Positions 8,830-17,230 of a stretch of DNA of 64,000 nucleotides are shown piece by piece. The stretch is taken from the NCBI GenBank assembly GCA_020354625.1, contig CP070651.1:4139952-4203951 (forward strand). The letters run 5' to 3'. Each line of letters starts with the position of its first letter. The first letter of the stretch is position 1. The notes under the pieces were generated by a model, which saw nothing but the letters and a program-made list of their open reading frames with translations, did not search any database and was not told the origin of the DNA. Origin of the DNA: Trueperaceae bacterium. GTDB taxonomy: Bacteria; Deinococcota; Deinococci; Deinococcales; Trueperaceae. Position numbers and translations under genes: made by a program.

Positions 8830-9440
8830 ACGTCCCCCCCGAGGAGAGCGTAGGCACGCTCGCGTAACCGCTCGCGAGCCCAGGTCAGCCGGCTCGAGAA
8901 GGTGGCGTCGTAACGGAGCCGCCCATGCCGGGCGAGAAGTCCTCCCCAACAGTCGTCCAAGCACTCTGCACGCTCGAACACTACTCCGAATTCCCGACCC
9001 CAGTCACAAAGACGGTCGGCGGAGAGCAGCAGATATCCTTTGGGGTCTGCAGCGAGCACGAGACGTTCAACACCCAAAGAACGAGCGGCCTCGCAGGCCA
9101 AGGTCTTGAGAGTGAGTTCGTAGTCTGGTGTCTCGGTCAGGAGTCGTAATTCGACCTCGGCCTGCGCCCATACCCGTTCGAGCAGGGCTTCGCGCTCTAC
9201 GAGCAACCTGCGTCGTCGCTCGAGCGTCCCTTGGGCCACCAGCCGCTGCTCCAGCTGTTGAGCCTCCTTCACCGACTGACGCCTCAGCATCTCAGCCACC
9301 TCTTGAGCCCGCACCCTAGACTGCTCGATCACCTCGGCCGCACGCTGCTCTGCCTCGGCTTCGATCACCAGACCGCGCTGCTCCGCCCGCCGGTGGATGC
9401 TGGCGATCAGTACTTCGACGTCACCCATCACCTGCGACAT
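8826..9440 (-). CDS. atpE: V/A-type ATPase subunit E (peripheral stalk)
   Basis: 204 residues. The N-terminal half is a charged coiled coil (many Q, E and R). The C-terminal half is globular and ends in the family-like segment DATFSSRLTWARERLRE. It pairs with subunit G in the peripheral stalk. GTAGGA precedes the ATG at 9440. The 88 bases between E and F are the widest gap between ATPase subunit genes in this operon; the others overlap or nearly touch. Confidence 0.9.
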   Translation of the reverse strand: MSQVMGDVEVLIASIHRRAEQRGLVIEAEAEQRAAEVIEQSRVRAQEVAEMLRRQSVKEAQQLEQRLVAQGTLERRRRLLVEREALLERVWAQAEVELRLLTETPDYELTLKTLACEAARSLGVERLVLAADPKGYLLLSADRLCDWGREFGVVFERAECLDDCWGGLLARHGRLRYDATFSSRLTWARERLRERAYALLGGDV

Positions 9441-9528
9441 AGCGTCCTACTCCCTGTCGAACGACCGTTCAGCCGAACGCTGTTTCCCCTGCGAAGATAC
9501 CGTCGGAATCGCCTGACCATCGGCCCAC

Positions 9529-9846
9529 TCACCGCTCCAAGCTGATACCGAGGGCCCGCTCGACCCGCTTGTGAAGCGAACTACTTTGCTGCAGCGCCGT
9601 CAGCGAGGGGATCTCGACGATCAGCGGACCCTCCTCACGCGAGACCGCGGCAGCGACACTCTCTTGGAGTACCGAGGCCCAATCCTCACCGAGGAGGACC
9701 AGTGCCACCCCCAGATCGGCAAGCACGGTCTCGAGGGCCTGTTGCGCTTCGCCTTCGCTGGTCACGGCATACCCCTCGAGGCCGAGGAAGCCCAAGCCGA
9801 GGACAACATCTGGTCCACCGATCACCACGATGCGCCTCCCCTCCAT
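9529..9846 (-). CDS. atpF: V/A-type ATPase subunit F (rotor)
   Basis: Small soluble subunit of 105 residues that binds subunit D and modulates coupling. It has the CheY-like pattern of the family: IVVIGGPDVVLGLGFLGLEGY at the start, then LVLLGEDWA and PLIVEIPS. Its ATG overlaps the stop of the proteolipid gene (ATGA). F precedes E here, whereas Thermus has E-C-F. Confidence 0.9.
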   Translation of the reverse strand: MEGRRIVVIGGPDVVLGLGFLGLEGYAVTSEGEAQQALETVLADLGVALVLLGEDWASVLQESVAAAVSREEGPLIVEIPSLTALQQSSSLHKRVERALGISLER

Positions 9847-10154
9847 CAGGTGCCGAGCACGATGAAGGCGATGATCAACCCGTAAATCGCGATCCCTTCG
9901 GCAAGACCGACGAAAATAAGCGTACGCCCCAAGAGCTCCGGCTTTTCGGCGATGGCGCCGATGGCTGCTGCCCCGGCGATCCCCACCGCCAAGCCCGCCC
10001 CGATCGCGGCAAGTCCGGCGGCGACGGCTGCGGCCATGAAGCGGCCCTGGCTCAGCTCGGCTTCTTGAGCGAAGGCCAGCTGCCCAAGGAGCAACGACAA
10101 GAAGATGACCGAAGCGATGGTCACCTCACGACTGAACGGCCAAGCTCTCATCAT
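9846..10154 (-). CDS. atpK: V/A-type ATPase proteolipid (c-ring subunit)
   Basis: 102 residues with an N-terminal signal-like helix ending LAFAQ, then one helical hairpin: a Gly/Ala-rich helix (GLAAIGAGLAVGIAGAAAIG) and a second helix with the ion-binding glutamate in FVGLAEGIAIYGL. This single-hairpin form matches Thermus subunit L and differs from the double-hairpin NtpK. Only the glutamate is clear, with no obvious added sodium ligands, so proton coupling is likely but not proven. It starts inside the end of the subunit I gene. Confidence 0.93.
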   Translation of the reverse strand: MMRAWPFSREVTIASVIFLSLLLGQLAFAQEAELSQGRFMAAAVAAGLAAIGAGLAVGIAGAAAIGAIAEKPELLGRTLIFVGLAEGIAIYGLIIAFIVLGT

Positions 10155-12030
10155 GACCCCCTTTCAAGGAGAGAGGACGAAAGGAGTGACCCGTCCCTTG
10201 GAAAAAGCGCCCAAAGAACTCGTAGTATTCGAGGCGCAAGGTCTGGATCCCCACGATCAAGCCCTCGAACCCCACGATCAGTACGGTACCGACAACGAGT
10301 ATCACCCAACCAGACGGTCCACTCGAGTAGAGGAGCACGACTCTGGACAGACCCTCGTGAGCCACAGCAAAAGCCCCCAGCCGTACGAACGAGAGACTGT
10401 TGCTGGCGTAGCCGATCAGTGCCTCGAACAACTCGAAGAAGCCAGTCACCAGCGCTTCGCCCAGCGGCTCGGCATCGCCACCCCAGAGCCGGGTCAAAAG
10501 CGGTTCTTTCCACCAGAGCAGGAGGCTTAGCACGGCGAGAATGGTCAGCCACACGGAAACACTCAGCCACCCCCGGACGGCCAACACGCCCCCACCGAGC
10601 AACGTCCAATAGAGAGCCAGGCCCAAAACCCCGCTCTTGTCGAACCAGAAGCGGGGCCAATCCCTGATGCGTCCGGCGTTGAACAGGTTGAGAATGAACC
10701 CCAAATTGAGAAGGACCACACCGGCGACCACTGCGCTGACCAGAAGCGTCTGGATACTGTGAAGCGGCTGTAGCCACAAAGGGGGCATGAACGCCTTGCC
10801 GAAGCCGACACCGTAGAGCAGCCCGAAGAGCGCACCGCTGATGCCTGCTGCCGTGATGAGCGGGCCGAATATCCGGTTCCTGCGCCACACATAGAGTCCA
10901 GCGAGCGCCAAGAGACCTCCGTGACCCATATCCCCGAACATCATGCCGTACATCAGTAGGAACGCTCCGGCAGCAAACGCGGTCGGGTTCAGCTCGTGGT
11001 ATGACGGCAGGCCGAAGATGGCAACGAGCCGCTCGAAGGGCCGGAGCCAACGAGGGGTTCTGAGCAAGGTGGGCACATCACGACGCGCAGTGTCGGGTGG
11101 CAGGGTCTCGATCACCACCCGATCCCTGGCCGCCCGGTCCACCACCTGCCTGAACACCTCGATTTGCGAGGTCGGGATCCAGCCCGCGATCAGATAGACC
11201 TCTCCGTGGCGCGTAAAGCGGCGCATGGCCTCAGCCAGGGATACATCGGCCCTGATGCGCTGCCACAACTCGCTGAGTTCGGGCTTGAGCTCGTCGACAA
11301 GTTGCCGGCGCTCACTGGCTAGCTCAGCCAGATCCCGGCGCAAGACCGCCAGGTGTTCCTCCAGCACCGTACGGGCATCCACAGGCTGCCCCCGGGCCTC
11401 CAAGGGGAGCTCGATCGGTTCAAAGAAAGCGCTCTTCAAGGCACGATCCATCACCGCCGCATCCTGTTGGCTGCTGGCCGCTACCACCAGAGAGCGCTTC
11501 GCATCTCGAGCGATGGGAATCAGAACGAAATGGATCTGGAACAGAGCTTCCGCCACCCGGGCCACGTTGCCGCTCGGCATCATCCCCGTCACCAGGTGCA
11601 CATGCCTCAGGCCTCGCAAGGTCTCTACCGGAACCCCGAGCGGCTGCAGCGACGCAACCTGTGGCAACGCAGCTTGCAGACGCCGAAAGTCTTGCTCTCG
11701 CTGCTGTACTCGGTCGAGCAAGTGTGTCACTCGTGCTTCGAGGAGCGTGATATCGGCTTCCAACTCCTTGGCATCCTGCCGAGGTCGAAGACCCTGTACC
11801 GGCGAGTCCGGCGGTGAAAAATCTAGGGTAGCGAGCAGATGCTCGAGCCGCCGCTCGAGCGCGCCCAACCGACCGGCAATCTCGGCCCACTCGCCGACCG
11901 GTTCCCAGGCTTCGGGGTGAACCTCTTGTATGTGAAACACCTCGAGCCGGGCAATGGCCTCGGTCACCGGCTCGAGATCCTCGGCCAGCACGAAGAGATT
12001 GACCTCCTGCATGCGTTCAGGCACGAACAT
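10126..12030 (-). CDS. atpI: V/A-type ATPase subunit I (stator a subunit)
   Basis: 634-residue stator protein. The first ~310 residues are soluble with long coiled coils. The rest contains seven or eight membrane helices. The essential arginine is in the conserved segment LSFVRLGAFAVAHEGL near the C terminus. It conducts ions against the c-ring. Its 3' end overlaps the proteolipid gene by 26-29 bases, and its start overlaps subunit C by 14 bases. Confidence 0.95.
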   Translation of the reverse strand: MFVPERMQEVNLFVLAEDLEPVTEAIARLEVFHIQEVHPEAWEPVGEWAEIAGRLGALERRLEHLLATLDFSPPDSPVQGLRPRQDAKELEADITLLEARVTHLLDRVQQREQDFRRLQAALPQVASLQPLGVPVETLRGLRHVHLVTGMMPSGNVARVAEALFQIHFVLIPIARDAKRSLVVAASSQQDAAVMDRALKSAFFEPIELPLEARGQPVDARTVLEEHLAVLRRDLAELASERRQLVDELKPELSELWQRIRADVSLAEAMRRFTRHGEVYLIAGWIPTSQIEVFRQVVDRAARDRVVIETLPPDTARRDVPTLLRTPRWLRPFERLVAIFGLPSYHELNPTAFAAGAFLLMYGMMFGDMGHGGLLALAGLYVWRRNRIFGPLITAAGISGALFGLLYGVGFGKAFMPPLWLQPLHSIQTLLVSAVVAGVVLLNLGFILNLFNAGRIRDWPRFWFDKSGVLGLALYWTLLGGGVLAVRGWLSVSVWLTILAVLSLLLWWKEPLLTRLWGGDAEPLGEALVTGFFELFEALIGYASNSLSFVRLGAFAVAHEGLSRVVLLYSSGPSGWVILVVGTVLIVGFEGLIVGIQTLRLEYYEFFGRFFQGTGHSFRPLSLKGGHDESLAVQS

Positions 12031-13051
12031 AGCGGTCCTCTCCCAGAAAATAGGGGCCGAGTTTCTCTGCGGTCATGTCGTGGCGCTTTCCTTCGATCAG
12101 GGTGATGAGATCGTGGACTTCGGCTTCGAGGAGAAAGGCGTAGGCCAAAACACTGCCCACGTGAAAGAGCAAGCCGTCGAACGCCGCGTGCGCCCGGCGA
12201 ACGATCTCGCGAAAACCCGTCATCTCCAACTCCTCAAGCGCCTTGCGTTCATCGAGTTGAGATGAGAGCTCAAGCCCCAGACGCTCGGCTTCACGCCAAA
12301 GCGGAGAACCGGTGGCCGCGCGACGCACGGCATCGACGTCGATGCGAACGGCATGGTGCAGGGTGTAGTTGACGATCTCCTCTGGAGACAAGCGAGCGTA
12401 GACCCGGTAGCGGTACGCCCAGAGCAGGTTCTGCAGATCGATCCAACTCCCCAGAAGCCGTTCTGCCCATCTGCGGTCTTGTCCATCGAGACGGTTCATG
12501 AGCCGCACTAGGTGTTGAAAGTAGCCGAGATCGATAGACACCTCCAAGTAGAAAGGAGAGCCCTCTTGGAGGTACCGTTCGAGCGCATCGGTCAGGGGAG
12601 CGGCATAGGGGGTGTCCCGTAGCTCCGCGATGAGCGCTTGTACCGAGGCGACCTCGAGGAGTCTTGACCACGCTAACGTGGGCGGCTCGAGGGGCAGCAA
12701 CACCTCTTCGGCCCTACCGGGCAGTTGTCGGTAGCTCAGGGTGCGCAAAACGGTCTTGAGGTTATCGAGCTCAAACTTGCGCGCGTACCAACGCATCAGG
12801 TCGCGAGGGCCGCTGTGTAGGGAGTGGGTCAGGGTGTAGAGCTCTAAAGCCCAGTGCGCGATCAGGTTCCGCTCGAACTCGACGGGCGCCACTCGGAACG
12901 CCTGGCCGTAAGGGGTATCCCTGAGAATCTGTCCGAGATCCTCTAGCGTTTCTGCGGCAAGTAGTTCCCGCCACCGCTTCTCGGAAAGCAGATCTGAGTA
13001 CCGGGCTCGTACCCGCGCCTGCACGGAGGCGTAGAAGACGGGGCCGAGCAC
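12017..13051 (-). CDS. atpC: V/A-type ATPase subunit C (d-type, AC39)
   Basis: 344 residues, helical, funnel-shaped adaptor between the central stalk and the c-ring. Family features are the tyrosine/arginine-rich N terminus (FYASVQARVRARYSDLL), LKTVLRTLSYRQ in the middle, and ENLL-like motifs replaced by DLQNLLWAYRYRVY. The GTG start at 13051 follows GAGGAGG and is separated by one base from the stop of subunit G. In Thermus this gene sits between E and F, so its place here is unusual. Confidence 0.92.
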   Translation of the reverse strand: MLGPVFYASVQARVRARYSDLLSEKRWRELLAAETLEDLGQILRDTPYGQAFRVAPVEFERNLIAHWALELYTLTHSLHSGPRDLMRWYARKFELDNLKTVLRTLSYRQLPGRAEEVLLPLEPPTLAWSRLLEVASVQALIAELRDTPYAAPLTDALERYLQEGSPFYLEVSIDLGYFQHLVRLMNRLDGQDRRWAERLLGSWIDLQNLLWAYRYRVYARLSPEEIVNYTLHHAVRIDVDAVRRAATGSPLWREAERLGLELSSQLDERKALEELEMTGFREIVRRAHAAFDGLLFHVGSVLAYAFLLEAEVHDLITLIEGKRHDMTAEKLGPYFLGEDRYVRA

Positions 13052-13052
13052 C

Positions 13053-13388
13053 TCACACCTCCTCCCCCTTCACCCAACTCACTACCAGTCGAACCGCATC
13101 GGCTGTACGTGCCTGCGCCTGTTCCTCCATAATCCTCACCCGAGCTTCGACCTCGGTCGCACGTTCACGAAGCGTCTCCTGTGTCTGTTCGCGCGCACGC
13201 TCGAGGTAGCGCTTTGCTTCGGCCTCGGCCTCCTGTTGCAACTGCTGGACACGCACCTCGAAGTCACGATGGGCCTCGGCCAGAAGCGCTCGGGCGCGCT
13301 GCTCAGCCGCTTCGACACGCTGCTGCGCCTCCTGCTCCGCCTCAATGAGACGTATCAGGGTGGCGTTGCTGCCGGCTCGATCACTCAT
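13053..13388 (-). CDS. V/A-type ATPase subunit G/H (peripheral stalk)
   Basis: 111 residues, almost entirely a right-handed-type coiled coil rich in A, E, Q and R, ending RLVVSWVKGEEV. It is the partner of subunit E in the peripheral stalks and the first ATPase gene of the operon, as in Thermus. Only 47 bases separate it from the toast-rack gene upstream, so cotranscription from further upstream is possible. Confidence 0.85.
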   Translation of the reverse strand: MSDRAGSNATLIRLIEAEQEAQQRVEAAEQRARALLAEAHRDFEVRVQQLQQEAEAEAKRYLERAREQTQETLRERATEVEARVRIMEEQAQARTADAVRLVVSWVKGEEV

Positions 13389-13435
13389 ATTCTCAGGCCA
13401 GAGTGATGGGTCTAGGCGCTCTGGTCGCGCTCAGA

Positions 13436-14308
13436 CTATCCCCTCCGTTCGATCCTGATGGCGCCGACACCTCCTTCCACACTCAGATCGACGCGGTGCT
13501 CGGCCCCATCGTAATCTGGGGTGAGATAGAGTTCCCCCTGACGCTCAAAATCTCCCAGTACGCTGACGGCCCCGATACCGCTATCGATCTTGATGCGAGC
13601 CGCCAACGCCGAGGGGAGGTAGATGGTGGTCGCCCCCACCCCCGTTTCGATGCTCGCTTCGAACCTGCCACGCCCAGGCAAGCTCACAACAGACTCACCT
13701 ACCCCGGTATTCATGCGGAGGTCTTTGAGCTGCAACTCGCTCAGATCGAGATCGCTCCTACCGACACCCGAATCGATGTCGAGCTCGAGCGGGACCGACG
13801 TGCTGAGACGCAGATCCCAGATGTTGTCCCCACCCCTCGGCCCGGTCACACGAGCAGGGCCGCGGCGCTCACTTCTGAGGCTGAAGATCGCGGTATCTCC
13901 GCTCGTGCGAAAGTCTCGGTTCAACTGCTCTCCACGATGCGTATCGACCGTACCCGATAGCAGGGTTTCGGCGCTGTCCAAGGCGCCTATTTTCAACCTG
14001 CTGACCGAAACTCCGAGGTCGATTTCGGCCTGACGGGCCCCATCGAGCGATACCTCGATGGCGTGTGTCTCGGCAGGTTGTACCTTGAGACCGGGGACAC
14101 CGACCGTCAAAAGGAGTGCACCGACCACCACCGTACCGAGCACGACAGCGAGACGGTAACGACCCCGGAGGAAAATGTCCAGTCCGACCGCAATGAGGAG
14201 TAGCGGCCATAGCCGGAGGAGGGGGAGCAGCGCCGTGAAGTCCAACCATCCCTGATTGAATACCAGCAGCAGCGCCCCGGCTACGATCAAGATCAGCGGT
14301 AAAACCAC
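13436..14308 (-). CDS. LiaF-like membrane protein with toast-rack domain
   Basis: 290 residues from the GTG at 14308, preceded by AGGAGG at six-base spacing. The longer frame to 14350 is therefore unlikely. Residues 1-75 contain hydrophobic helices in the LiaI/LiaF (DUF5668) style. The rest is a beta-rich repeat domain with recurring D-x-G-x-G motifs (LDIDSGVGRSDLDLSEL, MNTGVGESVVSLPG, IETGVGATTIYLP, IDSGIGAVSVLG), typical of toast-rack or DUF2154-like domains. Such proteins often sense envelope stress. The GTG overlaps the ATG/TGA junction of the gene upstream. The exact role is unknown. Confidence 0.75.
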   Translation of the reverse strand: MVLPLILIVAGALLLVFNQGWLDFTALLPLLRLWPLLLIAVGLDIFLRGRYRLAVVLGTVVVGALLLTVGVPGLKVQPAETHAIEVSLDGARQAEIDLGVSVSRLKIGALDSAETLLSGTVDTHRGEQLNRDFRTSGDTAIFSLRSERRGPARVTGPRGGDNIWDLRLSTSVPLELDIDSGVGRSDLDLSELQLKDLRMNTGVGESVVSLPGRGRFEASIETGVGATTIYLPSALAARIKIDSGIGAVSVLGDFERQGELYLTPDYDGAEHRVDLSVEGGVGAIRIERRG

Positions 14309-14309
14309 A

Positions 14310-14948
14310 TCAGGCCTCCTTACGAGACCGCGGCTCGACTCTCCCGGCATCCCGGCGCCAAATCAGATAGGCACCGGCACCGATCAGCAACACGGGCATA
14401 ACGACGCCACCGACCGCGCTCGAGGTAAAGGTCAACAGGGCGAGCGCTGCACACCCGAGCGCCGGATAGATGGCCCATCGCTGCTTCCCACCCTCCTCAG
14501 GCAGCAAAAAGAGGGCTACGAAGGTCACAGCAATCCCGAGCAAGAACAGGAAACCTGTATCGAAGCTCGGTTGACGTTGGTCGAACCAGGCCACCAAGGC
14601 GAGCGTAGCCAGCGTACCCGCCGGGATGATCGCCCACCAACGACGGCGGTCGCTGGCGTACACCGCGGCGAATCCTATCCCCATAACGGCTAAGAAGAGC
14701 GGCCCACCAGCATCACCCATCCACACGGCCGCCGCCAACGCAAAAAGCCCGAAGCCAGGGATGAGAGCCCACCAATGGCTCCGCTCGGTGGCATAAAAAT
14801 AGAGAAAAGCGGCTCCGCCGGCTGCAAAGAAGAAACCCCACAGCCAGCCCACGCCCACGCCGAGCCAGCCGACATTGGTGAGGAGTGCAAGAAGACCGAT
14901 GCCGATGAGCAGACCGGCGAGAAGTTGCGATTTCCTATCCTTCATCAT
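14310..14948 (-). CDS. Polytopic membrane protein of unknown function
   Basis: 212 residues with about eight short hydrophobic segments in paired units, several ending in WW-A-I/L-IP (HWWALIPGFG, RWWAIIPAGT, RWAIYPALG), which suggests an internal repeat. The start at 14948 (or 14945) follows GGAGGAGG at eight bases. It is next to the toast-rack gene and probably cotranscribed with it. I cannot name the family with confidence; it resembles short membrane proteins found beside LiaF-like genes. Confidence 0.65.
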   Translation of the reverse strand: MMKDRKSQLLAGLLIGIGLLALLTNVGWLGVGVGWLWGFFFAAGGAAFLYFYATERSHWWALIPGFGLFALAAAVWMGDAGGPLFLAVMGIGFAAVYASDRRRWWAIIPAGTLATLALVAWFDQRQPSFDTGFLFLLGIAVTFVALFLLPEEGGKQRWAIYPALGCAALALLTFTSSAVGGVVMPVLLIGAGAYLIWRRDAGRVEPRSRKEA

Positions 14949-15015
14949 CAAAAAACCCTCCTCCGGCAAAGGTAACGCAAGTGAACCCGCGCTCACCTCC
15001 ATCAAAGGTTGGATA

Positions 15016-15378
15016 TCAGCCGTCACCGGCCGACGATTCTTCGGGACCTTCTCCCTCCCTGACGACCACGAGCTTCACCCGGCTGACCAGGGCGGCCAGG
15101 GCGCCGAGCGCTGCCAAGAGTGGGGCCGCCAGGGTGATCAGGCCGCCTGCCACCACGCCGACGGTCAGTGGCACCGTCAGGAGTTCGTGCCCGTCGTGGC
15201 TGCGGATGATGACCTGGCGGGTGTTGCCTTCCTGGACCAACTCCTTTACACGGTCGACCAGCTGGTTACCGGCCACCTCGACCTCTTCGACCCAGGTCTC
15301 TTTTGCAGCCTCTTGTTCCGTTGCTTCTTGTTTCATGATCTCGTCTTTGGTCTCTTTCGACTCGAGTTGCTCTACCAT
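15016..15378 (-). CDS. DUF4342 protein, copy 1
   Basis: 120 residues. The charged N terminus is followed by TWVEEVEVAGNQLVDRVKELVQEGNTRQ, a short beta-like part (VIIRSHDGHELLTVPL), and one or two hydrophobic helices rich in G, L and A (TVGVVAGGLITLAAP...). This is the DUF4342 pattern. The function is unknown. It shares a long nearly identical stretch with the paralogue at 16709. The upstream in-frame start at 15405 has no better ribosome-binding site. Confidence 0.8.
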   Translation of the reverse strand: MVEQLESKETKDEIMKQEATEQEAAKETWVEEVEVAGNQLVDRVKELVQEGNTRQVIIRSHDGHELLTVPLTVGVVAGGLITLAAPLLAALGALAALVSRVKLVVVREGEGPEESSAGDG

Positions 15379-15521
15379 CTCCAGCCTCTCTTTCTTCCGG
15401 CACAAGCCGGCCTAGTCACTGTTCTTTTTGTGAACTGGTTCTTCCACATCGTGATTCCCTTACCAGAAGGTGGGCAGGGAACCGAACCACCCCAAAGCAT
15501 CCTTCAGCAAACCAGCAAAAG

Positions 15522-15566
15522 CCGCGGGCCGTCACAAGGGAGAGATCCCTTCGTGCCGAACCGCGG
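15522..15566 (-). terminator. Candidate terminator after the CBS gene
   Basis: It starts at the base after the stop codon. CCGCGG arms (15522-15527 and 15561-15566) enclose an inner AAGGGA/TCCCTT stem. The minus strand then reads GCTTTTGC. The T-run is short, so the call is tentative. Confidence 0.4.
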
Positions 15567-15983
15567 TTAAGGGCTCTCCTGATCGATGATGCGCGCAACC
15601 GCCGACAGCTCGATCCCGAGCAGGTAGAGAACGTCATCGATGGAAAAAAACCCCGTAAGCACCCCGTCCGGATCGACAACCGGGAACCGCCTTACGCCAT
15701 GCTCCTTGACGATCTCGAGCGCTTCGAAGAGCCCGAGCTCTTCACCGAGGGTGATGGGGTCTTTGGTCATGACGTCGCAGGTGGCTGTCTGAACCGGATC
15801 GCACTCCCGTTTGACGACGCGAATAACAATATCTCGATCGGTAAGAATACCCATCGGTTTGCCGTTCTCTACCACGACCAGGCATCCCACGTTCTTCGCC
15901 GTCATCAAATTCGCCGCCTCGAGAACGGACGCCTCGGGAGTGATCGTTACGATATCGGTGCGAGCGAAGTTGAGCAAGCTCAT
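15567..15983 (-). CDS. Tandem CBS-domain protein
   Basis: 138 residues made of one CBS pair (Bateman module). Each half ends in the typical motif: GILTDRDIVIRVVKR for the first and GFFSIDDVLYLLG for the second, with VMTKDPITLGEELGLFEALEIV at the start of the second. Such stand-alone proteins bind adenine nucleotides and sense energy state. The ATG at 15983 follows AGGAGG at five bases and is preferred over a GTG two codons upstream. Its promoter shares a palindromic motif with trkH. Confidence 0.9.
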   Translation of the reverse strand: MSLLNFARTDIVTITPEASVLEAANLMTAKNVGCLVVVENGKPMGILTDRDIVIRVVKRECDPVQTATCDVMTKDPITLGEELGLFEALEIVKEHGVRRFPVVDPDGVLTGFFSIDDVLYLLGIELSAVARIIDQESP

Positions 15984-16040
15984 ACTCACCTCCTAACTAT
16001 CCTGAGCGTAGGGGAAGCACCCCCCGGCATAATCGGCACG

Positions 16041-16061
16041 TTTCCTACAGCTAGCGTAGGA
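16041..16061 (-). promoter_or_regulatory. Second copy of the trkH/CBS palindromic motif
   Basis: On the minus strand it reads TCCTACGCTAGCTGTAGGA, a near-perfect inverted repeat (TCCTAC/GTAGGA), about 68 bases before the CBS start. The flanks also match the trkH copy (GGTTTC before it and CGAT.ATGCC after it). Confidence 0.45.
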
Positions 16062-16175
16062 GTTTTTCCGACCCAGAAACCTGGCGAGGCACCTTACAAT
16101 GGGAAGGCTTGCCCAAATAATAGGGTGTCCTTGAAGTATAGCGAGCTTCGGAAAACTTGCCTCCAATGCCTCTTT

Positions 16176-16332
16176 GGTGATGGGTGATGAGTGATGGGTA
16201 ATGGGTGCGGCGAACTTCAGGGTTGATCCCGTCAGTTCCGACGGTTGCGTCTTTTGAGAAGCCGAACCCGTGTCTAGTTTTCGGTTGACAGCGGATCCAC
16301 GCATTACCCCCATTCCCGTTTACCCATTACGG
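16176..16332. repeat. GTRATGR heptad repeat element, copy 3
   Basis: The left arm 16176-16208 (GGTGATG GGTGATG AGTGATG GGTAATG) is followed by GCGGCGAA. The right arm (CATTACCCCCATTCCCGTTTACC) spans about 16302-16330. Same architecture as copy 1. Confidence 0.7.
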
Positions 16333-16337
16333 TTTAG

Positions 16338-16600
16338 GGTGATGAGTAATGAGTAATGGGTGCTGCGAAAGGTTGTGCTCAGACTGGTCCGCTCTTTCGG
16401 TCTTGTCTGAGAGAAAGGTGATGGGTGATGAGTGATGGGTAATGGGTGTTTCGAAGCATCGCGACTCGACCGCTCCAGCGCACGTTACTAACGCATTACC
16501 CATTGCCCATTCCCCATTACGATTTCGCATTACCCACTCCCCATTACCCTCCTGCCTTGGCGCTACTCATCACTCATAACTCATCACGCATCACTGTCCT
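16338..16600. repeat. GTRATGR heptad repeat element, copy 4 (compound)
   Basis: Two left arms in series (16338-16365 and 16418-16449), each ending with a GCGAAA/TCGAAG-type core. Two or three right-arm blocks follow (16492-16550 and 16563-16596). The part from 16418 closely matches 58759-58862, including the core CGACTC.ACCGCTCCAG. Confidence 0.75.
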
Positions 16601-16708
16601 GCTGCCACCATAAATGGCGTTTTTCTAAGGTAGACTATGGCTATTGCACTTGTCGTTGAAGTGAAGACCTTGAGACTGCCGGCATCAACCGAGAAAGGAA
16701 GTGCACGC

Positions 16709-17068
16709 ATGAGTGACGAACCTCAAGAAACCCAAGAGGCATCCGCAGAGAAAGAGGGCCAGACGAAGCGTACCTTTGTCGAAAATCTCGAGGTCGCTGG
16801 TCACGAGCTGGTCGACCGGGTCAAAGAGCTCCTGCACGATAGCAACGCCCGGCGGGTCATCATCCGCAGCCACGATGGGCACGAACTCCTGACGGTGCCC
16901 TTGACCGTCGGCGTGGTGGCAGGTGGACTGATCACCCTCTCCGCCCCGCTCTTGGCTGCGCTCGGCGCCCTGGCCGCTTTGGTCAGCCGGGTGAAACTCG
17001 AAGTCATCCGGGAAGAAGAGGATGAAGACGAACAAGAAGGGGCTGAAGCAACCGAAGAAGTAGGGTAG
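16709..17068 (+). CDS. DUF4342 protein, copy 2
   Basis: 119 residues from the ATG at 16709, preceded by AAAGGAAGTG. The upstream frame to 16637 lacks a good site. The N terminus is acidic, then FVENLEVAGHELVDRVKELLHD, then the hydrophobic segment, then an acidic tail (EEEDEDEQEG). The central ~45 residues are almost identical to the copy at 15016, so the two genes are recent duplicates or under strong constraint. They are transcribed divergently from opposite sides of the CBS gene and repeat region. Confidence 0.82.
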   Translation: MSDEPQETQEASAEKEGQTKRTFVENLEVAGHELVDRVKELLHDSNARRVIIRSHDGHELLTVPLTVGVVAGGLITLSAPLLAALGALAALVSRVKLEVIREEEDEDEQEGAEATEEVG

Positions 17069-17230
17069 ACAAGGCCGTGTGACAAGCGAGTGTGCGTCGC
17101 CGTAATGGTGTACGATCACCACTTGCGATGACGAGATCATCGTGAGGTGCTGTAGCGCTCCTGAGAAGCAGCACCCGCCGGCAACCTGGTATCTCTCCAC
17201 AAACTGGTATTCTCTGGCAAAGGAGAGTAC

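Larger units (their letters stand above)
15984..16708. other. Repeat-rich spacer between CBS and DUF4342 genes
   Basis: 725 bases without a supported gene. The CBS promoter motif lies at 16041-16061. Most of 16176-16600 is made of two to three GTRATGR elements in series. The last 100 bases lead into the second DUF4342 gene. Translated frames here read only through repeats. Confidence 0.65.

Noticed and set aside
8830-8964. N-terminal extension of the ATPase A subunit
   Set aside because: It overlaps the E subunit gene in another frame and the Thermus-type A subunit starts at the GTG at 8829.
10151-11050. 299-codon frame within the ATPase I gene
   Set aside because: Same-strand shadow in another frame; arginine-rich and without homology pattern.
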